The notes beneath the pieces were generated by a model. It was not told the DNA's origin. It searched no databases and saw only the letters and a program-made list of their open reading frames with translations. A DNA stretch of 64,000 bases from an uncultured Pelagibacteraceae bacterium. Its GTDB lineage: Bacteria > Pseudomonadota > Alphaproteobacteria > Pelagibacterales > Pelagibacteraceae. Where the stretch lies: positions 1 to 64,000 of the forward strand of contig CACHBY010000001.1 of NCBI GenBank assembly GCA_902578175.1, written 5' to 3'. The stretch's first letter is position 1, and each line of letters opens with the position of its first letter. Made by a program: the position numbers and the translations under genes. Below, piece by piece: positions 35,517-45,816 of this stretch.

Positions 35517-36179
35517 TTAATATTTTATATAAATTTTATTTTTTTTTTTTATTTTTTTAATATTTATTAAAAATGAATCCTTACTTGTTAAACTTTTCTT
35601 TTCTATATACTCCATTTCCCAATTTTTTTTAGAATTTTCAAAAATTTTTTTTCCACTCTTCCCCATAAAAAAAATTAAATTTTTATATTTTGAAAAATTT
35701 TCATATACTAAATCTAAAACCACTGGCATTGGTTTGAATGCTCTTGACATTATTGTTCCCGTTTCTAAATTTTTTATTTCAAAAATATTTTTTTGAAAAA
35801 CTTTTGTGTTTAAATTTAATTTGTCTGAAACTTCCTTTAAAAAATGGCTTTTATGGTAGCTTTTTTCATAAAGGTGCACATTCATATTATTTTTCATATT
35901 TTTTAGTATAATCGCTACGATTATACCTGGCATACCCCCTCCTGAACCTATATCTGTAGTTGTAGTACAATTTAAATCAACAAAATCAATTATTTGTGCT
36001 GAATCTATAATATGGCGCTCAATTATAGCTTTTTTTGATGCTGTATTTTGGCTAATTATGTTGATTTTTTTATTTTTTTCAAGAATCATCGATATATAGT
36101 TTTCAAAGTCCAAAAATGTTTCACGTGAAACATTTAAGTGATCGATTCTAGAATAAGAATTTAAAATTTCTTGATCCAT
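35517..36179 (-). CDS. rsmG: 16S rRNA (guanine527-N7)-methyltransferase
   Basis: A SAM-dependent methyltransferase (GidB) of 220 residues. The SAM-binding region DIGSGGMPGIIVAIIL and the IMSRAFKPMPVVL segment are family hallmarks. Residues NVSRETF near the N terminus are encoded by a perfect ParB-binding site. It overlaps the mnmG stop by one base and joins parA without a gap. Confidence 0.95.
   Translation of the reverse strand: MDQEILNSYSRIDHLNVSRETFLDFENYISMILEKNKKINIISQNTASKKAIIERHIIDSAQIIDFVDLNCTTTTDIGSGGGMPGIIVAIILKNMKNNMNVHLYEKSYHKSHFLKEVSDKLNLNTKVFQKNIFEIKNLETGTIMSRAFKPMPVVLDLVYENFSKYKNLIFFMGKSGKKIFENSKKNWEMEYIEKKSLTSKDSFLINIKKIKKKNKIYIKY
36117..36132. promoter_or_regulatory. parS centromere site inside rsmG
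   Basis: The 16-base palindrome TGTTTCACGTGAAACA matches the canonical bacterial parS consensus at every position. It lies within the rsmG coding sequence (codons for NVSRET) about 0.6 kb upstream of parA and about 10 kb from the probable origin. Binding site for the ParB encoded at 33880-34722. No second copy was noticed in the window. Confidence 0.95.
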
Positions 36180-38050
36180 TAAGCTATATGCTTAATAGAC
36201 TTTCTTTTGACATGTGACAACAAAATATATACAGCTGCTGGAGTAATTCCATCTATTCTTAAAGCTTGTCCCATTGTTTTTGGCTTTATTTCTTTAAATT
36301 TAGCTTTTACCTCATTAGACAAACCTGAAAGTCCATCATAATTAATTTTATCAGGAATAATTAGATTTTCATCCCTCTTAAATGCTAAAATATCGGCTTT
36401 TTGCTTCTTTAAATACCCTCTATAATGAGCATTTATTTCTACCTGTTCATCAATTTCTTTACTAAAAAAAGGTATATCAGACCATATTTTCCTAATTTTG
36501 CTCATATTAACCCCTTTTTGGGTTAAAACTTCGCTAGATGATCTCAATATTCCGTCTTTTGCTATTTTAATTCCAAATTTCTCCGCTTTAGATGGTGAAA
36601 TCTTAAATTCACTCATTTTTTGGTTTATTTGTTTGATTTGTTCGAATTTACGCAAATATACGTCTTTTCTTTTGTCACCTATTAAACCAATATCGATCCC
36701 CTTTGCAGTTAATCTTTGATCAGCATTATCAGATCTTAAACTTAATCGATATTCTGCTCTTGATGTAAACATTCTATATGGCTCAGCTACTCCTTTAGTA
36801 ACCAAATCATCAATCATTACTCCAATGTAAGCGTCAGATCTATCAAGTATGAATGGTTCTAATTTTTTAACAGACAAGGCAGCATTTACTCCTGCTATAA
36901 GTCCTTGTGCAGCAGCTTCCTCATATCCTGTTGTTCCGTTAATTTGGCCAGCAAGATAGAGATTGCTTATCTTCTTTGTTTCGAGGGTTAAGAATAGTTC
37001 TCGTGGATCTATATAATCATATTCAATTGCATATCCTGGTCTTAATATAGTAACATTCTCTAAACCATTGATATTATTACATATTTCATGTTGTACCTCA
37101 GCTGGAAGTGATGTCGAGATACCATTTGGGTAAATTGTGTAATCATTTAGACCTTCTGGTTCTAAAAATATCTGGTGACGAGCTTTATCTGCAAATTTTA
37201 CTATCTTATCTTCTATAGAAGGACAATATCTCGGGCCAACTCCTTTTATACTACCTAAGTACATAGCGCTTTTAGATAAATTCTTTTCTATAATTTTATG
37301 AACCTTCTCATTGGTATACGTCATTCGGCATGACACTTGTTTATTAAAATTTTTTTTTGTTAAGAATGAAAAAAAATAAGGATCGTTATCTGCTAACTGT
37401 TCCTCTAAGTTTTCAAAATTAATTGTTCTTGCATCCAACCTTGGTGGTGTTCCAGTTTTTAATCTTCCAAATTTAAAATCATATTTAGCCAATTGTTCAC
37501 TTAAACCTGTAGAGGGTTTTTCATCGTATCTACCAGCAGGAGTTCTTTCATCACCTATATGTATCAAACCATTCAAAAAAGTCCCTGTTGTGAGTATTAT
37601 CTTGTTAGACAGAACTTTCTTACCTTCTTTAGTTTCAAATCCACTTATTGAATTTTTATTAAAAATAAACTTTATAACTGGATCAGAAAAAACAGTTAAA
37701 TTACAATAGTTTAGCAATTTTTCTTGCATATATTTACGATAAAGTGATCTATCTGATTGAGTTCTTGGTCCCCTGACTGCTGGCCCTCTACTTCTATTTA
37801 ACAATCTAAATTGTATACCTGATTTGTCCGCTACATCTCCCATAACTCCATCAAGGGCATCTATCTCTCTAACTAAATGACCTTTACCCAAGCCTCCTAT
37901 TGCCGGGTTACAAGACATCTCACCAATAGTTTCTATTTTATGAGTAAATAGGGCAGTGTTAACTCCTAGACGAGCAGATGCTGCTGCAGCTTCACATCCA
38001 GCATGACCACCTCCAATTACAACTACATCAAACGCCAAATCGTTTCTCAT
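36179..38050 (-). CDS. mnmG: tRNA uridine-5-carboxymethylaminomethyl synthesis enzyme MnmG
   Basis: A 623-residue FAD protein (GidA) that with MnmE modifies U34 of several tRNAs. The FAD loop [13 protein letters not shown] (residues 10-22), the [12 protein letters not shown] motif, GLIAGVNAA and the C-terminal helical MnmE-contact domain are present and full length. It is followed by the overlapping rsmG. Confidence 0.97.
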   Translation of the reverse strand: MRNDLAFDVVVIGGGHAGCEAAAASARLGVNTALFTHKIETIGEMSCNPAIGGLGKGHLVREIDALDGVMGDVADKSGIQFRLLNRSRGPAVRGPRTQSDRSLYRKYMQEKLLNYCNLTVFSDPVIKFIFNKNSISGFETKEGKKVLSNKIILTTGTFLNGLIHIGDERTPAGRYDEKPSTGLSEQLAKYDFKFGRLKTGTPPRLDARTINFENLEEQLADNDPYFFSFLTKKNFNKQVSCRMTYTNEKVHKIIEKNLSKSAMYLGSIKGVGPRYCPSIEDKIVKFADKARHQIFLEPEGLNDYTIYPNGISTSLPAEVQHEICNNINGLENVTILRPGYAIEYDYIDPRELFLTLETKKISNLYLAGQINGTTGYEEAAAQGLIAGVNAALSVKKLEPFILDRSDAYIGVMIDDLVTKGVAEPYRMFTSRAEYRLSLRSDNADQRLTAKGIDIGLIGDKRKDVYLRKFEQIKQINQKMSEFKISPSKAEKFGIKIAKDGILRSSSEVLTQKGVNMSKIRKIWSDIPFFSKEIDEQVEINAHYRGYLKKQKADILAFKRDENLIIPDKINYDGLSGLSNEVKAKFKEIKPKTMGQALRIDGITPAAVYILLSHVKRKSIKHIA

Positions 38051-38167
38051 AAGCCAAATCTATAGGTGATTAAATAATTTACAAGATAGGCTTAATTTTT
38101 TGTAAATAAGCCATATTTATCAACGTTTTTTGAAAGAAAGAGTCCAAAAAAACAGCAAACTAGGGTA

Positions 38168-39499
38168 TTACTTGCCGATACAAAAATCGTTGAAAATACT
38201 ACCTAATATCTCCTCTACATCAACTTTTCCGACTATCATACCTAAATGTCTAGTAGCTAATCTTAAATCTTCTGCAGCCTTATCGAAATCTTCTATTTCT
38301 TTTTTTTGATTAAAATTATTTAAATGATCAAAACACTGTTGCAAATGTTGTCGATGTCTTTCCCTAGTAATTAAAATATCATCACTTGTAATAAATTTAT
38401 TTTTTAAATTATTTTTTATTTTTATAATTAATTCATCAATATTTTTATTTTCTTTAATTGAAATTAAAACATGATTTATTTTTTTAATTTCTGGATCAAT
38501 ATCTCTTTCTAAAAGATCAGACTTATTTATAACTAAAATTGCATTTTCATCTAGCAAACCCTTCAAAACATCAGTAAAATCAAGGCTTTTTGCTTCAATT
38601 ACAACAAGCTTTAAATCTGCTTCTTCAGCTCTATTTAGAGATAATTTAATACCTTTCTTTTCTATTTCATCTATAGAGTCTCTTATTCCAGCTGTGTCAG
38701 ATATTATAACTGGATAACCATCTATATTGAGGTGAGTTTCAATCACATCTCTAGTTGTACCAGCAATTTCGGAGACGATTGCAACGTCACGATTAGATAA
38801 GTGATTCATCAAGCTAGATTTACCGGCATTAGTTGGTCCTAGGATAGCAATTTTAAAACCTTCTCTTATTCTTTCTCCAACTTTTTGATCGTTTAATATT
38901 TTTTTAATTTTATTTATTACTTCATCAGAACTGCTTTTGATTTCATCTAAAATATTATTAGGCAAATCTTCTTCTGGAAAATCAATTTTTGCCTCAACAT
39001 GTGATAAAATTTTTAAAAGTTTTTCTCTTAAAAAATTTAATTGGTCTGCTGATTTTCCATTCATGATTTTAATTGCTTGTTGTCTTTGGATTTCGGTTTC
39101 TGATGAAATTAAATCAGCAATACTTTCTGCTTTAAGTAAATTTATTTTTCCATTTTGAAATGCAAGTTTAGTAAATTCACCAGGCTCAGCTAATCTACAA
39201 TTTTCTATGTCTGAAAGGGTAGAGTGCAAGGCATCCACAACTGCTTTACTACCATGAACTTGGATTTCAGCCATATCTTCCCCTGTGTAGCTCTGAGGGC
39301 CAGGAAACCACAATAAAATACCTTCATCAATTAGCTCAGAAGTATTGATTTTATTGAATTTTCTGAGTGTTGCTATTCTTGGTTTGGGTAAATCAACATT
39401 AGTTAATAATTTTATTATTTTAATTGTTTGTGAACCAGATATTCTAATTACTGCAATACCTGAAATACCAGGCCCTGTCGAAAGAGCATAAATTGTCAT
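38168..39499 (-). CDS. mnmE: tRNA modification GTPase MnmE
   Basis: A 443-residue GTPase (TrmE), partner of MnmG in U34 modification. The N-terminal folate-binding domain (DTIYALST-type start), helical domain, inserted G domain (GPTNAGKSSLMNHL, DTAGIRD, NKSD) and the C-terminal CIGK, with the essential cysteine, are all there. The 118-bp gap to mnmG contains only a weak six-base inverted repeat (38089-38112). Confidence 0.97.
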   Translation of the reverse strand: MTIYALSTGPGISGIAVIRISGSQTIKIIKLLTNVDLPKPRIATLRKFNKINTSELIDEGILLWFPGPQSYTGEDMAEIQVHGSKAVVDALHSTLSDIENCRLAEPGEFTKLAFQNGKINLLKAESIADLISSETEIQRQQAIKIMNGKSADQLNFLREKLLKILSHVEAKIDFPEEDLPNNILDEIKSSSDEVINKIKKILNDQKVGERIREGFKIAILGPTNAGKSSLMNHLSNRDVAIVSEIAGTTRDVIETHLNIDGYPVIISDTAGIRDSIDEIEKKGIKLSLNRAEEADLKLVVIEAKSLDFTDVLKGLLDENAILVINKSDLLERDIDPEIKKINHVLISIKENKNIDELIIKIKNNLKNKFITSDDILITRERHRQHLQQCFDHLNNFNQKKEIEDFDKAAEDLRLATRHLGMIVGKVDVEEILGSIFNDFCIGK

Positions 39500-39533
39500 A
39501 TTCTTAATATAACTTTGTATTAAAAAAAAACAT

Positions 39534-41096
39534 TCAATATTTTAACAGGCTGTACATTTTTTCTAAATGAGTAGAGTAATTATTGCTAATATTTTTTGAT
39601 GTTTGATATATTGGTTTCCTAGCCTGATTAATACTTGCAGTTTTTATAGCTGATTTGTTCTTATGGGGTCGTAAGCAATTTGGATCCCATGTCAAACCAC
39701 AAAAATCAATTAGATTTTTTATTTGAACTTCAGGATTATTTGTTAAGTTTTCATAATTGTTTATAAAGATGTCATCTTTAAATAGACTTTTCCAAAAATT
39801 TATTAAGTCAACATAATTATTATAGAAATTTGCAATCTCATTTTCATTATAAGCAAAATTCATAAAACCATTTTTAAAATTTATTTTATATATAGATAAA
39901 CAAACATCACGAGGGTTTCTATCTGTTATAATAATTTTTGAATTAGGAAAAAAAATTTTTATAAAACCAATCCATAAAAAATTTTGAATTGATTTATCTG
40001 TTAAAACACTAGATGAAAATTTATATTCATTGAGTAAATTTAAATAGTATTGTTGAATTTTGTTCTCTTTTGAAAAAATATCTTTGATAACTTTTTTACC
40101 ATCTAGTGAAAATTTATATAAATAATTTTTTTTAATGAAGGGGCTTAATAAATTATTTTCTCCAGTGGGTAAAACTTCTTTATGAGATGATATTATTTGT
40201 TCAACAAGAGAGGTTCCTGACCGTGGCATACCACATATAAAAATAATTTTTTTTTCAAAAATATCCTTCTTTGCATCATAAATATCGGTGTTTTGAAAGA
40301 TTCTTTTAATGCTTCTAATTAAAGCTTCAAAGTCTCTATAATTATAATGAATTTTCTTTCTTTTTAATTCGTTGCCCTTTGAAAAGTATGCATGTGCTTT
40401 ATCAAATTTTTTTAGATAATCATAAAACTTTCCAAGAGGAAAAGATAAATTTATTACATCGTCATCTGCAAGATTTTTATTTTGATAAAGATTTTCCATC
40501 TCAGAAATTATTTTTTTTTCATTAAGAAAATCGTCTGTGTCTGACAACAAAGCATACGCAGAAGTGTCATTTGGATCTTTTCTTAATATTTCAAGTGCAT
40601 AACTTTTAGCTGCTTTTGAATTACCCTTTGACATATAAAGTCGACTCAATTTAGAAAAAATATAATTTTTATTAAACTCAGGATTTAGTCGTAGAGCAGA
40701 TAAATATAAATCTATCGATTTTTGAACTTCATTTTTCTGCTCTTTTAAATCAGCATAATTTAAGATAGCCATCAGATAATCAGGTTTAATTTTTAAGCAA
40801 TTTTCGTAAGTTTTTTCTGAAAGTTGAATTTTATCTAAATACTTAAAAGATAAAGCAAGATTATTTAAGGCTGAATAATTTTTTTTTTCAAGTTGAATAG
40901 ATTTTTGAAAGTTAATAATAGATTTCTCATATAACCCTAAATTCTGGCAAGCAAGTCCACATAAATTATAAACTTCGGTATTTTTTACTTTTTTATTAAT
41001 TAATTTTTCAGATAAGTTGATAACTTTTTTGAATTCTCTTTTATTCAATAGATAAAGAATTCTGTTAATTTCATTGGTTAAATTCATTATATTCAA
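39534..41096 (-). CDS. TPR-sulfotransferase fusion protein
   Basis: A 520-residue two-part protein. Residues 1 to about 245 form tetratricopeptide repeats; from about 283 a PAPS-dependent sulfotransferase domain follows, with the 5'-phosphosulfate loop GMPRSGTSLVEQ (289-300) and the 3'-phosphate-binding TDRNPRDVCLS (391-401). This architecture is frequent in marine bacteria; the acceptor is unknown (saccharide, lipid or protein). It and the divergent sulfotransferase beside it interrupt the usual mnmE-rho neighbourhood. No signal sequence, so it acts in the cytoplasm. Confidence 0.9.
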   Translation of the reverse strand: MNIMNLTNEINRILYLLNKREFKKVINLSEKLINKKVKNTEVYNLCGLACQNLGLYEKSIINFQKSIQLEKKNYSALNNLALSFKYLDKIQLSEKTYENCLKIKPDYLMAILNYADLKEQKNEVQKSIDLYLSALRLNPEFNKNYIFSKLSRLYMSKGNSKAAKSYALEILRKDPNDTSAYALLSDTDDFLNEKKIISEMENLYQNKNLADDDVINLSFPLGKFYDYLKKFDKAHAYFSKGNELKRKKIHYNYRDFEALIRSIKRIFQNTDIYDAKKDIFEKKIIFICGMPRSGTSLVEQIISSHKEVLPTGENNLLSPFIKKNYLYKFSLDGKKVIKDIFSKENKIQQYYLNLLNEYKFSSSVLTDKSIQNFLWIGFIKIFFPNSKIIITDRNPRDVCLSIYKINFKNGFMNFAYNENEIANFYNNYVDLINFWKSLFKDDIFINNYENLTNNPEVQIKNLIDFCGLTWDPNCLRPHKNKSAIKTASINQARKPIYQTSKNISNNYSTHLEKMYSLLKY

Positions 41097-41137
41097 GATA
41101 TAAAATTATTAATATTTAAAAATAAAAAAGTAATCAA

Positions 41138-41965
41138 ATGATTATTTGGCTAGCATCTTATCCGAAAAGTGGAAATACTTGGATAAGAATATTTATTAAT
41201 TCTTTGTTGTATTCTGAAAAAAATGAAACAAGTATAAATGATATCAGAATAGAACAATTTCCGAATAAAAAACATTTTACAAGTATTTTGAATGATTTTT
41301 CTAAAATAAAAAATATATTAGAAAATTCTTTAAATGCTCAAGATTTAATTAATTTAAATGAAGATATAAAATTTTTTAAAACTCATAGTGCAAATTGGAA
41401 AACTGATGATACAAGTTTTACAAATTTAACAAACACGCTTGGTGTTATTCATATAGTAAGAGATCCAAGGAATATAATTACCTCTTTAAAAAACCATTTC
41501 AATAAAAATTCTTATGAAGAAACTTTAGACTTTATGACAAATGAAAAAAAATTTATTGGTACAAAGGAAATAGAAACTGAGTTTGAAGTTCCAACACTAA
41601 TTTCATCATGGTCTAATCATTACAAATCTTGGAAAAAATTAACTAAAAACTATTTGCTAATTAAATATGAGGATTTATTAAACAATGAAAATGCTGAGTT
41701 TTTGAGATTAATTAATTTTCTTGAAAAAAATACAAATAAAAAATTTGATAATGATAATATACAAAAAGCAATTAAAGATTGTAAATTTGATAACTTAAAA
41801 AAACAAGAAAACGAAAAAGGTTTCGTTGAGGCGCCTAAGCAAAAAAATCAAAATTTTTTTTATCTCGGACCCAAAAATAATTGGAAAAAAATTTTAAAAT
41901 CAAATATCAAAAACAAGATCGAAAATAGTTTTAAAAAAGAAATGAAAGAATTAAACTATTTATAA
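41138..41965 (+). CDS. Sulfotransferase family protein
   Basis: A 275-residue stand-alone sulfotransferase. WLASYPKSGNTWIR (residues 4-17) is the 5'-phosphosulfate-binding loop and IVRDPRNIITSLKNHF the 3'-phosphate-binding segment; KTHSANW with a candidate catalytic histidine lies between. The conserved late GxxxxNWK motif is present as LGPKNNWKKIL. It is divergent from the TPR-sulfotransferase with 41 bases between start codons and ends one base before rho on the other strand. The two enzymes may act on related acceptors; this is inference from pairing. Confidence 0.9.
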   Translation: MIIWLASYPKSGNTWIRIFINSLLYSEKNETSINDIRIEQFPNKKHFTSILNDFSKIKNILENSLNAQDLINLNEDIKFFKTHSANWKTDDTSFTNLTNTLGVIHIVRDPRNIITSLKNHFNKNSYEETLDFMTNEKKFIGTKEIETEFEVPTLISSWSNHYKSWKKLTKNYLLIKYEDLLNNENAEFLRLINFLEKNTNKKFDNDNIQKAIKDCKFDNLKKQENEKGFVEAPKQKNQNFFYLGPKNNWKKILKSNIKNKIENSFKKEMKELNYL

Positions 41966-43234
41966 CTAGGCTGGTTTATTCATTGAATTAAAAAACTCAG
42001 CATTATTTTTAGTATCTTTTAATTTTGAATTTATAAACTCAATGGCATCCATGGTCCCCATTGGGGCAATTATTCTTCTTAGCACGTTCATTTTTTGTAA
42101 ATCATTTTTGTCAAATAACAATTCTTCTCTCCTCGTGCCCGATTTTGTTATATCAATTGCTGGGTATATTCTTTTGTCTGCGATTTTTCTATCTAGTATT
42201 GTTTCACTATTACCTGTTCCTTTAAATTCTTCAAAAATTACTTCATCCATCCTGCTTCCTGTATCAATAAGGGCTGTAGAAATAATAGTTAATGAACCAC
42301 CTTCTTCAATATTTCTTGCTGCACCAAAAAATCTTTTGGGTCTCTGAAGTGCATTTGCATCAACACCTCCTGTTAGAACTTTACCTGAACTTGGAATAAC
42401 TGCATTATATGCTCTTCCTAATCTAGTTATAGAATCTAGCAATATTATTACATCTTTTTTATGTTCAGTTAATCTTTTAGCTTTTTCAATAACCATTTCA
42501 GCTACTGCTACGTGCCTTTGAGCTGGTTCATCAAAAGTAGAGCTAATTACTTCGCCTTTTACAGTTCTTTGCATGTCTGTCACTTCTTCTGGACGTTCGT
42601 CAATGAGCAAAACCATAAGGTAACATTCAGGATAATTTTTAGCTATTGAGTTTGCAATGCTTTGCAGAATCATAGTTTTTCCAGCTTTAGGTGGTGAAAT
42701 AATTATAGATCTTTGTCCTTTGCCGATTGGGCTAACTAGATCAATAAGTCTTGGGGTTAAATCTTGTTTTTTTTCAACTTTTGTGGTTTCAACTTCCATC
42801 ACCAACTGTTTATCTGGATAAAGTGGGGTTAAGTTATCAAATGCGATTTTATGTCTTGCTTTTTCTGGTTCTTCAAAATTTATTTTGCTTACTTGTAATA
42901 ATGCAAAATATCTTTCTCCCTCTTTAGGCGCTCTAACTGGCCCCTCAACAGTATCTCCAGTTCTAAGTCCAAATTTTCTAATTTGACTTGGGCTCACATA
43001 TATATCATCAGGTCCTGGTAAATAGTTTGACTCCATTGCTCTTAAGAAACCAAAGCCGTCTTGTAATAATTGCAAAACACCCACGCCAGTAATTTCCTCT
43101 TTTTCAGCAACTTTTTTAAGAATTGCAAAAAGTATTTCTTGTTTTCTTAATGTGCTTGCATTTTCTATACCAAGCTCTTCTGCTTGCGCAATAAGCTGTT
43201 CAGATGATTTTAGTTTTAGTTCTTGAATGTTCAT
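41966..43234 (-). CDS. rho: Transcription termination factor Rho
   Basis: A hexameric RNA helicase of 422 residues. The N-terminal RNA-binding cold-shock-like domain contains [14 protein letters not shown]; the ATPase has Walker [10 protein letters not shown], the Walker B aspartates in [11 protein letters not shown], and the [19 protein letters not shown]-loop region. Downstream of hemE-hemH-hemJ on the same strand. Confidence 0.97.
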   Translation of the reverse strand: MNIQELKLKSSEQLIAQAEELGIENASTLRKQEILFAILKKVAEKEEITGVGVLQLLQDGFGFLRAMESNYLPGPDDIYVSPSQIRKFGLRTGDTVEGPVRAPKEGERYFALLQVSKINFEEPEKARHKIAFDNLTPLYPDKQLVMEVETTKVEKKQDLTPRLIDLVSPIGKGQRSIIISPPKAGKTMILQSIANSIAKNYPECYLMVLLIDERPEEVTDMQRTVKGEVISSTFDEPAQRHVAVAEMVIEKAKRLTEHKKDVIILLDSITRLGRAYNAVIPSSGKVLTGGVDANALQRPKRFFGAARNIEEGGSLTIISTALIDTGSRMDEVIFEEFKGTGNSETILDRKIADKRIYPAIDITKSGTRREELLFDKNDLQKMNVLRRIIAPMGTMDAIEFINSKLKDTKNNAEFFNSMNKPA

Positions 43235-43245
43235 GATTAGTTTTT

Positions 43246-43261
43246 TGATAAGGGCTTATCA
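43246..43261. repeat. Inverted repeat in the rho leader
   Basis: TGATAAGGGCTTATCA forms a six- to seven-base stem with a tight GC-rich loop, 11 bases before the rho ATG (43232-43234) and directly followed on the rho-coding strand by an A tract. It could be a small leader hairpin affecting rho translation or a dyad operator. Nothing else notable is in this 66-bp gap. Confidence 0.5.
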
Positions 43262-43300
43262 GATGATCATAATATATATACTGCTGTTATTATTTCAACC

Positions 43301-43735
43301 CTAGATTGGCTTAAAAATAGACAAAAATACAACGATAATTAAGATAACCGTCGGTATTTCATTAATAATCCTATAAAATTTTGAAGATTTTGTATTTGTA
43401 GAATTTTTTAGAGCAACAAGACATTTTCCTAAATAATCATTGTAAGCTGACAACAATATTACTAAGACAATCTTTATTTGAAACCATAATTGAGAGAAGA
43501 TGTCAATTCCATTGAGATAAATTAATACCAATCCAAAAACCCAAGTGAAAATCATTGCGGGTCGCATAATGTAAAAAAATAATCTTTTTTCCATTACCTC
43601 AAAAATATCTGTTGCTTCTTTTTTCTCTTTATTTTCAACATGGTAAACAAAAATTCTAGGAAGATACAAAAGACCAGCCATCCAAGAAACAACAGCAATT
43701 AAATGTAAAGATTTAAATAATAAATACAAATTCAT
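43301..43735 (-). CDS. hemJ: Protoporphyrinogen oxidase HemJ
   Basis: A 144-residue inner-membrane protein with four predicted helices. The first helix carries KSLHLIAVVSWMAGLLYLPRIFVYH, with the conserved histidine typical of HemJ. It oxidises protoporphyrinogen IX in organisms without HemG or HemY. Position directly behind hemE and hemH on the same strand supports the role in haem synthesis. Confidence 0.92.
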   Translation of the reverse strand: MNLYLLFKSLHLIAVVSWMAGLLYLPRIFVYHVENKEKKEATDIFEVMEKRLFFYIMRPAMIFTWVFGLVLIYLNGIDIFSQLWFQIKIVLVILLSAYNDYLGKCLVALKNSTNTKSSKFYRIINEIPTVILIIVVFLSIFKPI

Positions 43736-43738
43736 ATA

Positions 43739-44731
43739 TCAGATATTTCTTTCAATTAAGGACTTTAGTAAAATTATATGATCAGCATTATCATTTAAAC
43801 AGGGGACCATATCAAAATTTTCTCCGCCTGAATTTAAAAAACTTTCTTTGGCTTGAATTTTTATTTCTTCTAAAGTCTCTACACAATCAGATGCAAAGCC
43901 TGGGCAAATTGTAAGAACTTTTTTGACGCCCTCTAAGGGTAAATTTTCTAAAGTCTTATCAGTATATGGTTTAAGCCATTCTTGTGGACCAAATCTTGAC
44001 TGAAAAGTAGTTTTAATTTCAATTGAAGTAAATTTTTCTGAAATAAGCCTTGTCGTTTTATGACAATAACAATGATAAGGATCGCCTTTATCAAAATATT
44101 TTTTAGGTATTCCGTGATAAGAGGCTATAATTAGGTCTGGTTTCCAATTAATTTCTTTTATTTTCTTATTAATCGAATTAACTAAAGCATCAATGTAAAA
44201 TGAATCGGATTCATAGTGAGGAATTATTTTTAATGAAGGTTGCCACCTCATTTTCATTAAAGTTCTGTATACCTCATCACAAACTGTTGCCGTTGTAGCT
44301 GCTGCATATTGTGGGTATAAAGGAAGTATCACTAAGTTTTCACAACCCATCTTATGTAATTTATGAATTTTGCTCTTAATGCTTGGATTTCCATACCTCA
44401 TAGCAAAATCTGTAATTATGTTTTCTTTAGATAATGAGTTTGAAATTTTCTCGCTTTGTTTTTTTGTATAATAAAGAAGCGGGGACATATTTTCATTTTT
44501 CATCCAAATTTCTTTATAAGCTTTAGCGGTTTTTGAGGGTCTAAAAGTTAAAATAAATAAATTAAGAATTAACTGCCAAACTATAGGATTTACTTCTATT
44601 ACTCTTCTATCTGAGAGAAATTCTCTCAAGTATTTTCTTATATCAAACCAACTAGTTGAGTCGGGTGTCCCCAGATTAATTATAAGCACTCCTGTTTTTC
44701 CATATTTTATTGGTGGATGATTTTTATTCAT
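43739..44731 (-). CDS. hemH: Ferrochelatase
   Basis: Inserts ferrous iron into protoporphyrin IX, the last haem step; 330 residues. The metal-site histidine is in IIASYHGIPKKYFDKGDPY and the conserved glutamate in GFASDCVETLEEI; the GVLIINLGTPDS start is typical. A YHCYCH segment follows the catalytic histidine. It lies three bases from hemE and from hemJ, so hemE-hemH-hemJ is an operon reading away from the origin. Confidence 0.96.
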   Translation of the reverse strand: MNKNHPPIKYGKTGVLIINLGTPDSTSWFDIRKYLREFLSDRRVIEVNPIVWQLILNLFILTFRPSKTAKAYKEIWMKNENMSPLLYYTKKQSEKISNSLSKENIITDFAMRYGNPSIKSKIHKLHKMGCENLVILPLYPQYAAATTATVCDEVYRTLMKMRWQPSLKIIPHYESDSFYIDALVNSINKKIKEINWKPDLIIASYHGIPKKYFDKGDPYHCYCHKTTRLISEKFTSIEIKTTFQSRFGPQEWLKPYTDKTLENLPLEGVKKVLTICPGFASDCVETLEEIKIQAKESFLNSGGENFDMVPCLNDNADHIILLKSLIERNI

Positions 44732-44734
44732 TGA

Positions 44735-45736
44735 TTAATTGTCTTTTACTATTTTTATTAAATTTGTGACCATTTCAGGATTAGTGTCGGGAAGAATGCC
44801 GTGTCCCAAATTAAATATATATGGATGATCTTTAAAAATTTCTAAATATCTAGAAGTTTCTTTTTTGACATTTTCATAATCAGTTAATAGAACTTTAGGG
44901 TCCAAACCACCTTGTATGGGAATTTTTATATCTTTTAATATTTTCGATGGATCAACATTATAATCAATACTTATTGCATCGGGTTTAACAATTTCACAAA
45001 ATTCCTTGTAATTTTTAATTTTTCTTGGAAAACATATTACTGGTACATTTAAAGATTTAACATATTCCACTAGTTTTAAAGTGGGTGTGTAAACATAATT
45101 TGGTAAGTCTTTTTCTTCTAATAAACCGGCCCAACTGTCAAAAATTTGAATGATGTTTGCTCCATTTTCTATTTGGTTTTTAATGTGTACCTTTAAAAAG
45201 TTTTCGATAATTAATAAAATCCTATTTATTAAAAATTCATCTTGAAAAAAATTTTTATTTAAATCTTTTTTGGGAGATTTTAAATTAATCATATAAACCA
45301 ACAATGTCCATGGAGCACCCACAAATCCTATGGTGTTTTTATTATTTAAGATTGAGTCAGAGCTTACTTTTTTTATTGCTTTATAAACAGGATATATTTT
45401 TTCAACAAAATCTATTTCATCTATTTTTGCTATATTGCTTAAATCTAATTTATCCAACTTAGGGCCGAAATTTTTCTCAAATTTTACTTTTTGACCCAAA
45501 CCATAAGGCAACATTAAAATATCTGAAAAAATTATTGCAGCATCAATATCAAATCTTTTTAATGGTTGTAATGTTATTTCAGATGATAAATTTTCATTCA
45601 AGCATAAATTGATAAAATCTGGATTGTTTTTTCTAATTTCTCTAAACTCAGGCAAGTATCGTCCAGCTTGTCTCATTATCCAAATGGGATTAAATGAAGT
45701 ATCTTTATTGACTATTACTTTATTTAAAGGTTTCAT
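44735..45736 (-). CDS. hemE: Uroporphyrinogen decarboxylase
   Basis: Decarboxylates uroporphyrinogen III to coproporphyrinogen III; 333 residues. The substrate-binding signature PIWIMRQAGRYLPEFREI at about 17-34 and the catalytic aspartate in IFSDILMLPYGLG are clear. hemE beside the chromosomal origin is a conserved feature of Caulobacter and Rickettsia, and here the gene faces away from the 267-bp gap that follows at its 5' side. Confidence 0.96.
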   Translation of the reverse strand: MKPLNKVIVNKDTSFNPIWIMRQAGRYLPEFREIRKNNPDFINLCLNENLSSEITLQPLKRFDIDAAIIFSDILMLPYGLGQKVKFEKNFGPKLDKLDLSNIAKIDEIDFVEKIYPVYKAIKKVSSDSILNNKNTIGFVGAPWTLLVYMINLKSPKKDLNKNFFQDEFLINRILLIIENFLKVHIKNQIENGANIIQIFDSWAGLLEEKDLPNYVYTPTLKLVEYVKSLNVPVICFPRKIKNYKEFCEIVKPDAISIDYNVDPSKILKDIKIPIQGGLDPKVLLTDYENVKKETSRYLEIFKDHPYIFNLGHGILPDTNPEMVTNLIKIVKDN

Positions 45737-45774
45737 ATAAAAGTCTTTTAATTTATTGTAGTATTATTATATCT

Positions 45775-45783
45775 TGTGAATAA
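45775..45783 (-). promoter_or_regulatory. DnaA box, perfect consensus
   Basis: The minus strand reads TTATTCACA, an exact match to TTATNCACA, in the hemE-ppsR gap. Confidence 0.75.
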
Positions 45784-45807
45784 AGGTGATTATTTTTTTC
45801 AAACATT

Positions 45808-45816
45808 ATATTCACA
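45808..45816 (+). promoter_or_regulatory. DnaA box, one mismatch
   Basis: ATATTCACA differs from TTATNCACA only at the first base. It lies 24 bases from the perfect box and in inverted orientation to it. Confidence 0.55.

Noticed and set aside
38089..38112. Inverted repeat GGCTTA/TAAGCC between mnmE and mnmG
   Set aside because: Six-base stem with a twelve-base loop and no proper U tract; too weak to call a terminator.
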